Shown: piece after piece, positions 6,126 to 13,019 of the stretch
Layout: every line of letters starts with the position of its first letter
How positions within the stretch are numbered: the stretch's first letter is position 1
Notes under the pieces: model-generated
What the model saw: the letters and a program-made list of their open reading frames with translations, nothing else
Databases searched by the model: none
What the model was told of the DNA's origin: nothing
Program-made: the position numbers and the translations under genes
DNA from: an uncultured Faecalibacterium sp.
Lineage (GTDB): Bacteria > Bacillota > Clostridia > Oscillospirales > Ruminococcaceae
Length of the DNA stretch: 32,260 nt
Reading direction: 5' to 3'
Assembly: GCA_934525845.1 (NCBI GenBank)
Contig: CAKSZS010000028.1
Span: 1 to 32,260 of the forward strand

Positions 6126-8468
6126 TCAGAAGAGCATGACCGCTGCCAGCCGCACCACGAAGGCACAGAGCCATGCCACCGCACACTGATTCAGCACCAT
6201 AATGACGGCCCATTTGTTTCCCAGTTCCCGCTTGACGGCAGCAACCGCCGCAATGCAGGGCGTATAGAGCAGGCAGAACACCAGCAGGGGAGCTGCCTGC
6301 GCCGGGGTCAAAGCCGCCGACAGGGCCGCCGTGGAACCAAAGAGGATCAGCAGGGTGGATACCACGCTCTCCTTGGCCATAAAGCCGGTGATGAGGGCCG
6401 TGGACACCCGCCAGTCCGCAAAGCCCAGCGGCGCAAACAGCGGGGCGATATCGCCTGCGATCATGGCCAGAATGCTGTCCTGCGGGTAAGCCGTCAGGCT
6501 CAATTGCAGGTCAAAGTTCTGCAAAAACCAGATGACGATGGTGGCGCCAAAGATGACCGTAAATGCTTTCTGCAGGAAATCCCGGGCCTTTTCCCACAGC
6601 AGCTGCGCCACATTTTTCAGACCGGGCAGGCGGTAGTTGGGCAGTTCCATGACGAACGGAACCGCTTCGCCTTTGAACACCGTGCTCTTGAGCAGCAGCG
6701 CCATGAGCACCCCCACCACGATGCCGCCGAAGTACAGCAGCACCATGACCAGTCCTGCATACTGCGGGAAAAAGGCAGCTGCAAACAGGCTGTAGATGGG
6801 CAGCTTGGCCGAGCAGCTCATAAAGGGGGTGAGCAGAATGGTCATCTTGCGGTCACGCTCCGAAGGCAGGGTACGGCTGGCCATAACGCCGGGCACCGTA
6901 CAGCCGAAGCCGATGAGCATCGGCACGATGCTGCGGCCGGACAGGCCGATGCGGCGCAGCAGTTTGTCCATGACAAAGGCCACGCGCGCCATGTAACCGG
7001 TGTCTTCCAGCATGGAAAGGAAGAAGAACAGGACCACAATGATGGGCAGAAAACTGAGCACGCTGCCCACGCCGGTAAAAATGCCATCGATGAGGAGGGA
7101 GTGGACCGCTTCGTTGACATTCCAGTTTGTCAGCGCCGTGTCCACAACACCGGTCAGGGCATCGATGCCCATTTCCAGCAGATTCTGGAAAAACAGGCCG
7201 ATGACGTTGAAGGTGAGGTAGAACACCAGCGCCATGATGCCCACAAAGGCCGGAATGGCCGTATACTTTCCGGTGAGGAATTTGTCGATCCGGTTGGAGC
7301 GCAGCTGCTCTTTGCTCTCGTGGGGTTTGACCACCGTCTGCTCCACCAGCTCCTGAATGAAGGAAAAGCGCATATCGGCAATGGCGGCAGCACGATCCAG
7401 GCCGCGCTCCTGCTCCATCTGCACGATGATGTGTTCGATCATCTCTTTTTCGTTCGGATCCAGCTTCAGGGCCTGTTCAATGCGCACATCGCCTTCCACC
7501 AGCTTGGTGGCGGCAAACCGCACCGGGATGCCCGCCGCTTTGGCGTGATCCTCAATGAGGTGGATGATGCCGTGGATGCAGCGATGCACGGCGCCTCCGT
7601 GATCGTCCTCGCTGCAGAAATCCAGACGGCCGGGGCGTTCCTGATACTTTGCCACATGGACTGCATGGTCCACCAGTTCGTCCACGCCTTCGTTTTTGGC
7701 GGCGGAAATGGGAATGACCGGAATGCCCAGCATGGCTTCCATCTTGTTGATGCGCACCGTGCCGCCGTTGCCGCGCACTTCGTCCATCATGTTCAGCGCC
7801 AGCACCATGGGAGTGTCCAGCTCCATGAGCTGCATGGTCAGATACAGGTTGCGCTCAATGTTGGTGGCATCCACGATGTTGATGATGCCGGTGGGCTTTT
7901 CGCCGATGATGAACTGCCGGGTCACGATCTCCTCACTGGAATAGGGGGACATGGAGTAGATCCCGGGCAGGTCGGTGACTTCGGTTTCCGGATGCCCCTT
8001 AATGGCACCGCTCTTGCGGTCCACCGTCACGCCCGGAAAGTTGCCGACGTGCTGATTGGAACCGGTGAGCTGATTGAACAGGGTGGTCTTGCCGCAGTTC
8101 TGGTTGCCCGCCAGGGCAAAGGTCAGGGTCTTGCCCTCCGGCAGGGGATGCTCTCCCTTTTTGATGTGGTACTTTCCGCCTTCTCCCAGGCCGGGGTGTT
8201 CCACCATTTTCCCGCTCACCGGAACGTGTGCCGCCGGGGCAGCCTCCATCGGGGTGATGCCGATCTGCGCTGCATCATCCATGCGCAGGGTCAGTTCGTA
8301 GCCATGGATGCGCAGCTCCATGGGGTCGCCCATAGGAGCCAGCTTGACCAGGGTGACCTGTACCCCGGGGATCAGCCCCATATCCAGAAAATGCTGCCGC
8401 AGCGCACCGGTGCCGCCCACCGTGTCCACGACTGCGCTCTTGCCGATCTGCAGCTCTTTTAATGTCAT
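6126..8468 (-). CDS. feoB: FeoA-FeoB fusion, ferrous iron importer
   Basis: 780 aa. Residues 1-75 are an SH3-like FeoA domain (LRQHFLDMGLIPGVQVTLVKLAPMGDPMELRI). A linker leads to the FeoB GTPase with G1 GNQNCGKTT (121-129), G3 DLPG, G4 NMMD and G5 ISA. The membrane part from about residue 400 carries the Gate repeats (GCTVPGVMASRTL, CSAKLPIYSLFAAAF) and about ten hydrophobic segments. FeoB imports Fe2+ under anaerobic conditions; FeoA is normally a separate small protein, and the fusion is a known but minority arrangement. Start: ATG after AGAAGGG. Single-gene transcript with its own terminator, and an operator of DtxR type over the promoter predicts iron repression. It probably supplies iron for the Fe-S enzymes encoded nearby. 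Confidence 0.94.
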   Translation of the reverse strand: MTLKELQIGKSAVVDTVGGTGALRQHFLDMGLIPGVQVTLVKLAPMGDPMELRIHGYELTLRMDDAAQIGITPMEAAPAAHVPVSGKMVEHPGLGEGGKYHIKKGEHPLPEGKTLTFALAGNQNCGKTTLFNQLTGSNQHVGNFPGVTVDRKSGAIKGHPETEVTDLPGIYSMSPYSSEEIVTRQFIIGEKPTGIINIVDATNIERNLYLTMQLMELDTPMVLALNMMDEVRGNGGTVRINKMEAMLGIPVIPISAAKNEGVDELVDHAVHVAKYQERPGRLDFCSEDDHGGAVHRCIHGIIHLIEDHAKAAGIPVRFAATKLVEGDVRIEQALKLDPNEKEMIEHIIVQMEQERGLDRAAAIADMRFSFIQELVEQTVVKPHESKEQLRSNRIDKFLTGKYTAIPAFVGIMALVFYLTFNVIGLFFQNLLEMGIDALTGVVDTALTNWNVNEAVHSLLIDGIFTGVGSVLSFLPIIVVLFFFLSMLEDTGYMARVAFVMDKLLRRIGLSGRSIVPMLIGFGCTVPGVMASRTLPSERDRKMTILLTPFMSCSAKLPIYSLFAAAFFPQYAGLVMVLLYFGGIVVGVLMALLLKSTVFKGEAVPFVMELPNYRLPGLKNVAQLLWEKARDFLQKAFTVIFGATIVIWFLQNFDLQLSLTAYPQDSILAMIAGDIAPLFAPLGFADWRVSTALITGFMAKESVVSTLLILFGSTAALSAALTPAQAAPLLVFCLLYTPCIAAVAAVKRELGNKWAVIMVLNQCAVAWLCAFVVRLAAVMLF

Positions 8469-8503
8469 ATCGTTGCCCTTCTGATCGTATCCCGTCGAAA
8501 TAT

Positions 8504-8538
8504 GTTAGTTTGTATTAACAATAGTAATATAGGCTAAC
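8504..8538. promoter_or_regulatory. DtxR/IdeR/MntR-like operator of feoAB
   Basis: Two 14 bp arms (GTTAGCCTATATTA and, inverted, GTTAGTTTGTATTA; 11 of 14 identical, all differences transitions) around 7 bp. GTTAG/CTAAC half-sites recall DtxR-family iron boxes. The dyad covers the -10 box. Which metalloregulator binds is inferred. Confidence 0.6.
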
Positions 8539-8554
8539 TTTGCAGGGTTGTCAA
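8526..8554 (-). promoter_or_regulatory. feoAB promoter
   Basis: Minus strand TTGACA (8554-8549), 17 bp, TATATT (8531-8526); five of six matches at -10. It is embedded in the operator dyad. Confidence 0.78.
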
Positions 8555-8597
8555 TAGGGCGCCGGCACTTTTCCGAAACAGCCGGCCGGCAGCAAAC

Positions 8598-8637
8598 AAA
8601 AATGCCGCGCACGCCCTGTTTCCAGAGAATGCGCGGC
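8598..8637 (-). terminator. galE terminator
   Basis: Minus strand stem GCCGCGCA with TGCGCGGC, followed by ATTTTTGTTT, about 18 bases after the galE stop. Confidence 0.82.
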
Positions 8638-8654
8638 GTTTGAGCCGTATGCTT

Positions 8655-9680
8655 TTACTTTACGGTGTTGTAGCCGTCAGGGTTGTTCTTCTGCCAGTTC
8701 CAGCTGTCAGCGCACATTTCCTCGATGCCGTATTCCGCCACCCAGCCCAGTTCCTTCTTTGCCTTGGTGGGGTCGGCGTAGCACTCGGCAATGTCGCCGG
8801 GGCGGCGGGCTTCGATGACGTAGGGGATCTCCTTGCCGCAGGCCTTGGAGAAGGCGTGGATGACATCCAACACGCTGTAGCCCTTGCCGGTGCCCAGGTT
8901 GCAGATGAACAGGCCGCAGTTGGTCTCCAGTTTGCGGATGGCGCAGACATGGCCGCGGGCCAGGTCCACCACATGGATGTAATCCCGCACGCCGGTGCCG
9001 TCCGGGGTGGGGTAGTCATTGCCGAAGACGTGCACCTTTTCCAGCTTGCCAACGGCCACCTTGGCGATGTAGGGCATCAGGTTGTTGGGGATGCCGTTGG
9101 GGTCCTCGCCGATGAGGCCGGACTTGTGGGCACCGATGGGGTTGAAATAGCGCAGGAGCGCCACATTCAGGCTGGGGTCTGCCTTGCAGACATCCTGCAG
9201 GATGCGCTCGGTCATGGCCTTGGTGGTGCCGTAGGGGTTGGTGGTGGCACCCACGGGGAAGTCCTCGGTGATGGGCACACTGGCGGGGTCACCGTAGACG
9301 GTGGCGGAAGAGCTGAACACAAAGTTGTGGCAGTTGTGCCGGCGCATCACGTCCAGGATGACCAGGGTGCAGTTCAGATTGTTGTAATAGTATTCGATGG
9401 GCTTGGACACGCTCTCGCCCACAGCCTTATAGGCAGCGAACTGAATGACGGCCGTGATGTCCGGGCACTCCGAGAAGATCTTTTCCACATCCTCGTGCCT
9501 GGTCATGTCGGCGTTGTAGAACCGGAAATCCTTGCCGGTGATCTGCTTGACGCGGTCCAGCACCACCGGAGAAGCGTTATAGTAATTGTCTGCCACGACC
9601 ACGTCGTAGCCCGCATTCAGAAGCTCAATGCAGGTGTGGCTGCCGATGTAGCCCGCACCGCCGGAAACCAAAATTGCCAT
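8655..9680 (-). CDS. galE: UDP-glucose 4-epimerase
   Basis: 341 aa extended short-chain dehydrogenase that interconverts UDP-glucose and UDP-galactose (Leloir pathway and envelope polysaccharide precursors). NAD-binding GGAGYIG at residues 7-13, substrate-pocket FSSSATVYG at 122-130, and the catalytic Y150-x3-K154 (NPYGTTK) are all present. Length matches the family. The start ATG follows GAGAGGG. It has its own promoter about 65 bases upstream and its own terminator, so it is not obligatorily co-transcribed with the neighbouring galM, although both run leftward and act in galactose use. Confidence 0.95.
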   Translation of the reverse strand: MAILVSGGAGYIGSHTCIELLNAGYDVVVADNYYNASPVVLDRVKQITGKDFRFYNADMTRHEDVEKIFSECPDITAVIQFAAYKAVGESVSKPIEYYYNNLNCTLVILDVMRRHNCHNFVFSSSATVYGDPASVPITEDFPVGATTNPYGTTKAMTERILQDVCKADPSLNVALLRYFNPIGAHKSGLIGEDPNGIPNNLMPYIAKVAVGKLEKVHVFGNDYPTPDGTGVRDYIHVVDLARGHVCAIRKLETNCGLFICNLGTGKGYSVLDVIHAFSKACGKEIPYVIEARRPGDIAECYADPTKAKKELGWVAEYGIEEMCADSWNWQKNNPDGYNTVK

Positions 9681-9744
9681 AATTGAAACCCTCTCTCATT
9701 CCGTTCATTGCTGCTATGGTACCGGTGTTTCCCGGTCTGCCTAA

Positions 9745-9773
9745 AGAATACCGCTTTTCACAGGCGGAATCAA
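9745..9773 (-). promoter_or_regulatory. galE promoter
   Basis: Minus strand TTGATT (9773-9768), 17 bp, TATTCT (9750-9745). Confidence 0.55.
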
Positions 9774-9906
9774 GGGATGCGTTTTTTATTGCGATGTATT
9801 TTTGTTGCATCTTTTGCTTTGGAACTTTTGATTTCAAAGCATTTTTTGCACCCTGCAAATGGATGGATAGCCCCATTTGTGCAAATGGGAGAAAGGGAAG
9901 GCGCCG
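9774..9906. other. Intergenic stretch upstream of galE
   Basis: A/T-rich sequence with no convincing gene. It contains repeated CCATTTG/CAAATGG words around 9858-9892 but no recognised operator. Confidence 0.3.
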
Positions 9907-10033
9907 AACCCTCTCAGTCAATGCCTACGGCATTGCCAGCTCCCCCGATGGGGGAGCTTTTCTCATTCGAGACACGCAAAAAACCTCCCCCTTTCGGGGG
10001 AGGTGGATTTGCGCAGCAAAGACGGAGAGGGTT
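9907..10033. repeat. AACCCTCTC repeat element, copy 1 (between galE and galM)
   Basis: 127 bp element bounded by inverted ends AACCCTCTCAGTC and GACGGAGAGGGTT (12 of 13 matching). Inside are a small hairpin AATGCC-TAC-GGCATT, a plus-facing hairpin AGCTCCCCC/GGGGGAGCT with TTTT (9938-9960), and a minus-facing hairpin CCTCCCCC-GAAA-GGGGGAGG with T6 (9978-10003). The right end overlaps the galM stop codon. Related copies are at 12751 and 19625. The family looks like a non-autonomous dispersed repeat. Confidence 0.75.
9978..10003 (-). terminator. galM terminator inside the repeat element
   Basis: Minus strand CCTCCCCC, GAAA tetraloop, GGGGGAGG, TTTTTT. It begins about 30 bases after the galM stop codon and is the only obvious terminator for that gene. 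Confidence 0.8.
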
Positions 10034-11105
10034 ACAATTTCCCGCACTGCTTGCCGGTGAAGAAGCGCAGGGTCGTGGTGGCGCGGAACACTTTGCCGGC
10101 ACGGAGCACCGTTGTGGGGAACTCCGGGTGCGAAGGGCTGCAGGGGTAGTGCTGGGTCTCCAGTGCAAAGCCGCCGTATTTCTGCAGGGGGACGCCGCCC
10201 TTGCCGGGGCTGGGGCAGTCCTGCAGGAAGTTGCCGGTGTACAGCTGGATGCCCGGCTGGGTGGTGTACAGCTTCATGCTGATGCCGGTCTTATCGCTGG
10301 TGGCCCAGGCGCAGATGCTCTGGCTGGAACCCCGTGCCCGGTCAATGACAAAGCAGTGGTCGTAGCCGCCGCCCACCATGGTGGTCTGCGGGTCGCCGGA
10401 GTCGATCTCTCTGCCGATGAGCTTGCCCGCCGTAAAGTCCATGGGCGTATTCGCCACGGGCAGAATGCTGCCGGTGGGACAGCACTGATTGTTGGTCTCC
10501 AGGAAATTGGAAGCATACAGCCGCAGTTTCTGGTTCAGCACATCGCCGCCGCCGTCCAGATTGAAATAGCTGTGGTTGGTCAGGTTCACGAGGGTATCCG
10601 CATCGGAGGACACCCGATAGTCCATGCGGAAGGTATTGTCCTCGGTGAGGGTATAGCGCACGGCGATCTTCAGACTGCCGGGGAAGCCGTCCTCGCCGTC
10701 CGGGCTTTCCGCCTCCATCAGCAGGGTGTCGCCGAAGGACTTGACCCGGTAGATCTTGCGGTTGAAGCAGCCGTGCAGGTGGTTGGCACCGCTGTTGGCT
10801 TCCAGCTGGTAGGTCTTGCCGCCCACGCTGAACACCGCATTCTCAATGCGGTTGGCATAGCGGCCCACAAACGCACCGCAGCAGGTGCTGCTGGGGGATG
10901 TGAAATCCGCCTCATAATCCGCCATGGTATCGTGCCCCACAACGACATCCACAGGGCCGTTTTTCGCCGGCACGATGATGTTCTTGATGACGCAGCCATA
11001 ATCCAGTACGCTGACCGTCAGGCCGCCGGGATTGGAAAGAATATACTCGGTTACATTTGCGCCCTCTCTGGTCACACCGAAGGGCTTGGAGCGGATCTGT
11101 GCCAT
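10032..11105 (-). CDS. galM: Aldose 1-epimerase (mutarotase)
   Basis: 357 aa. Interconverts alpha and beta anomers of galactose/glucose, feeding the Leloir pathway. Family motifs in order: GRYANRIENAVF (about 80), the substrate histidine in GANHLHG (about 108), the catalytic acid histidine in NLTNHSYFNL (about 175), and the catalytic base glutamate in GFALETQHYPCSPSHPEFP (about 325). RBS GAGGAGG lies 9 bases before ATG. The protein ends KQCGKL and its TAA stop overlaps the terminal AACCC of the adjoining repeat element, so the natural C-terminus may have been reset when the element arrived. Confidence 0.93.
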   Translation of the reverse strand: MAQIRSKPFGVTREGANVTEYILSNPGGLTVSVLDYGCVIKNIIVPAKNGPVDVVVGHDTMADYEADFTSPSSTCCGAFVGRYANRIENAVFSVGGKTYQLEANSGANHLHGCFNRKIYRVKSFGDTLLMEAESPDGEDGFPGSLKIAVRYTLTEDNTFRMDYRVSSDADTLVNLTNHSYFNLDGGGDVLNQKLRLYASNFLETNNQCCPTGSILPVANTPMDFTAGKLIGREIDSGDPQTTMVGGGYDHCFVIDRARGSSQSICAWATSDKTGISMKLYTTQPGIQLYTGNFLQDCPSPGKGGVPLQKYGGFALETQHYPCSPSHPEFPTTVLRAGKVFRATTTLRFFTGKQCGKL

Positions 11106-11178
11106 TGGGCATTCGCCTCCTCAGGATTTTTCGGAACACGGCCGGGCAGACTGCCCCCGTCTTTCCACTGTATTTATG

Positions 11179-11187
11179 ATTATATCA
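11179..11187 (-). promoter_or_regulatory. galM extended -10 promoter
   Basis: Minus strand TGATATAAT: a consensus -10 with TGn extension about 75 bases before the galM start; no clear -35. Confidence 0.6.
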
Positions 11188-11352
11188 CAGTTTTATGCGT
11201 TTGTGTGAGTCTCCTTTTAGAATTTGCATCCAATTTTTTGAGCGAATTTTTGTAGATTTTATAAGAAGTGTGTCCGCACGTTTTAAGCTTTGTTTAACCA
11301 TCCTGCCCGGATCTGTGGTACAATCAGAACAGAATACGGGGAGGGATGTTTT

Positions 11353-12236
11353 ATGACCATTCAGGAACGGCTCCGGCGCTCCAATCTCGTCATGCTGGTG
11401 GTGCCCGTTGTCATCGCCGGGGTGCTCTTTGCCGCCTGACTGGGCGCGCTGGCTCTGCTGCTGAACGCCGTCTATCTGCCGCGGCTGGGGCTGACGTTCC
11501 AGGACCTGCACAGCATGGGCGAAGAGATGGAACAGGTGTTCCGGGGGCTGAAGCTGTTCGTTGTCCTGTATGCAGCCGTCGTTCTGGCTGCTCTGCTGGC
11601 GGCGGTGGCCTTCACCAATCTGTACCTGACCCGCGCCCTGTTCGCCCACATCCAGAAACCGCTGGACATCCTGCTGCAGGGGGTGCAGCGCATCCAGAAC
11701 GGGGACCTGGAAACGCCCATCTGCTACCAGGAAGCGGACGAATTCCGCCCGGCCTGCGATGCCGTGGATGCCATGGCGGTACAGCTGCGGGACTCTCTGC
11801 AGCAGCAGCGGGAGCAGCAGAAAAAGCAGGAGCTGATCGCCGGGATGTCCCACGACCTGAAAAGTCCGCTGACCACCATCCGCGCCTATACCGAGGCCCT
11901 GCTGGAAGGAGTCGCACCGGACGAAGCTGCCCGCCAGCGGTATCTGCAGACCATCTACGCCCGGGAGACCGACCTGGAAGCCCTGGTCAACCGGCTGTTT
12001 GAGCTGGCCAAGCTGGGGGGCCGGGAATATCCGGCGCGTCTGCAGCCCCTGCCCCTGCGGGAGACCCTGCAGGCCATCCTGAAGGACGCCGACCACGAAG
12101 GGGTCTCGGTGGACTGCGATGCCGTGGCAGACTGCACCGTGACCGTCGACCGGGAGCTGTTGAGCCGCATCCTGCACAACCTGATGGACAACAGCTGCAA
12201 ATACGGTGCCGATGCGCTGACGTTCGGTGCCCGCAC
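11353..12236 (+). pseudogene. Histidine kinase remnant (early TGA, ATPase domain lost)
   Basis: Begins well (GGGGAGG then ATGACCATTCAGG at 11353) but hits an in-frame TGA at 11437-11439, codon 29, inside the first membrane helix (VVPVVIAGVLFAA-stop-LGALALLL). The frame then continues without break: second membrane helix (LFVVLYAAVVLAALLAAVAF), HAMP (about 11635-11790), the phospho-acceptor H-box MSHDLKSPLTTIRAYTEAL, and the N-box HNLMDNSCKYG. The G1/F/G2 ATP-lid boxes are missing because the frame passes into a DUF368 tail at about 12237. No response regulator is beside it. Two independent lesions argue for a dead gene; TGA read-through or restart at the ATG at 11515 is possible but has no good ribosome site. 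Confidence 0.82.
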
Positions 12237-12720
12237 CGACGGTCTGGGTGGTCTGAACTACGCCCAGCTGCAGCCGCTGCAGCTTATTTACCTGTTCTGC
12301 TCCGGCGCGGTGGCCATCACGGCCATGGTGCTGCCCGGCATCTCCGGCTCCTCCATCCTGCTCATCGCGGGGGTGTACCTGCCCACCATTCAGGCGGTGC
12401 ACAGCCTTCTGCGGTTCCAGCTTGCGGTCTTTCCGGGGCTGTGTGCGTTGGGCCTGGGCGTGCTGATGGGCATTGCCGTTTCCATCCACGCCATCCGCGC
12501 GGCTTTGCAGCGTTCCCGCAGTGCCATGGTCTGGCTCATTCTGGGCCTGATGCTGGGGTCTCTTTACGCCATCGTGAACGGCCCCGCCAGCCGGGACACC
12601 CCGCTTCCGGCGCTGCGCCTTGCCACCTTCCAGCTCCCGGCTTTCCTGCTGGGTGCCACCCTGCTGCTGGCGCTGGAAGGGATGAAAAAGGCCATGGAGA
12701 AGACCGCAGGGAAACATTGA
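12237..12720 (+). pseudogene. DUF368 membrane protein, C-terminal fragment fused to the kinase
   Basis: About 160 codons in the same frame as the kinase. LYLFCSGAVAITAMVLPGISGSS-type sequence is the second glycine/proline signature (PGISGSS) of DUF368 proteins, a family linked to undecaprenyl-phosphate/lipid carrier translocation; four further hydrophobic segments follow. The N-terminal half of the family, with its own PG(V/I)SGG motif, is absent. The junction near 12237 is therefore a deletion or recombination scar joining two originally separate genes. The fusion retains no complete catalytic unit from either partner. Confidence 0.75.
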
Positions 12721-12750
12721 GTTGAGGTTTTTCACGCAAAAGAGAGAGAC

Positions 12751-12808
12751 AACCCTCTCAGTCAACGCCTGACGGCGTTGCCAGCTCTCCCGAGGGGCGA
12801 GCTTTTGG
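12751..12808. repeat. AACCCTCTC repeat element, copy 2 (partial)
   Basis: Left end AACCCTCTCAGTCA, then hairpin AACGCC-TGAC-GGCGTT and a terminator-like hairpin AGCTCTCCC/GGGCGAGCT with TTTT. It matches the left half of copy 1 with compensating changes in the first hairpin. No right terminal repeat is seen. Confidence 0.65.
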
Positions 12809-12852
12809 CAAAACCGGAAACTTTGCATGGACCACCAAAGCTTCCCGTATGG

Positions 12853-12931
12853 TGTAGGGAACGCATTCATGCGTTCCGTGTTCCCCAGTAGATGCAGTTT
12901 ACCCGCGGAACGGATCAATCCGTTCCCTACA
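12853..12931. repeat. Second intergenic repeat with double hairpin
   Basis: 79 bp bounded by TGTAGGGAACG and CGTTCCCTACA (perfect inverted ends). Each end folds on its own: GGAACGCA-TTCA-TGCGTTCC (12858-12877) and GGAACGGA-TCAA-TCCGTTCC (12907-12926). No coding capacity. It resembles a REP/MITE-like unit. Confidence 0.6.
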
Positions 12932-12967
12932 GGGTCCCATTGCAAAAACTCCGGGGAGTCTCCACGC

Positions 12968-13005
12968 AAAAGGACCTGCTGCACAGCTGTGCGGCAGGTC
13001 CTTTT
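12968..13005. terminator. RND gene terminator
   Basis: Stem AAAAGGACCTGC/GCAGGTCCTTTT with an inner palindrome GCACAGCTGTGC. Symmetrical, with T-runs either side; it lies 15 bases past the leftward RND stop codon. Confidence 0.85.
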
Positions 13006-13019
13006 TGCTTTTATCTTCT

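Noticed and set aside
6042..8462. 806-codon plus-strand frame over feoAB
   Set aside because: Shadow of the FeoA-FeoB fusion on the other strand, without protein features.
11437..11439. TGA as selenocysteine codon in the kinase
   Set aside because: It falls in a membrane helix, no SECIS-like hairpin was seen directly after it, and the gene is damaged again downstream.
11185..12984. Minus-strand frame over the kinase/DUF368 locus
   Set aside because: Low-complexity shadow of the plus-strand remnants, which show clear H-box, N-box and PGISGSS motifs.
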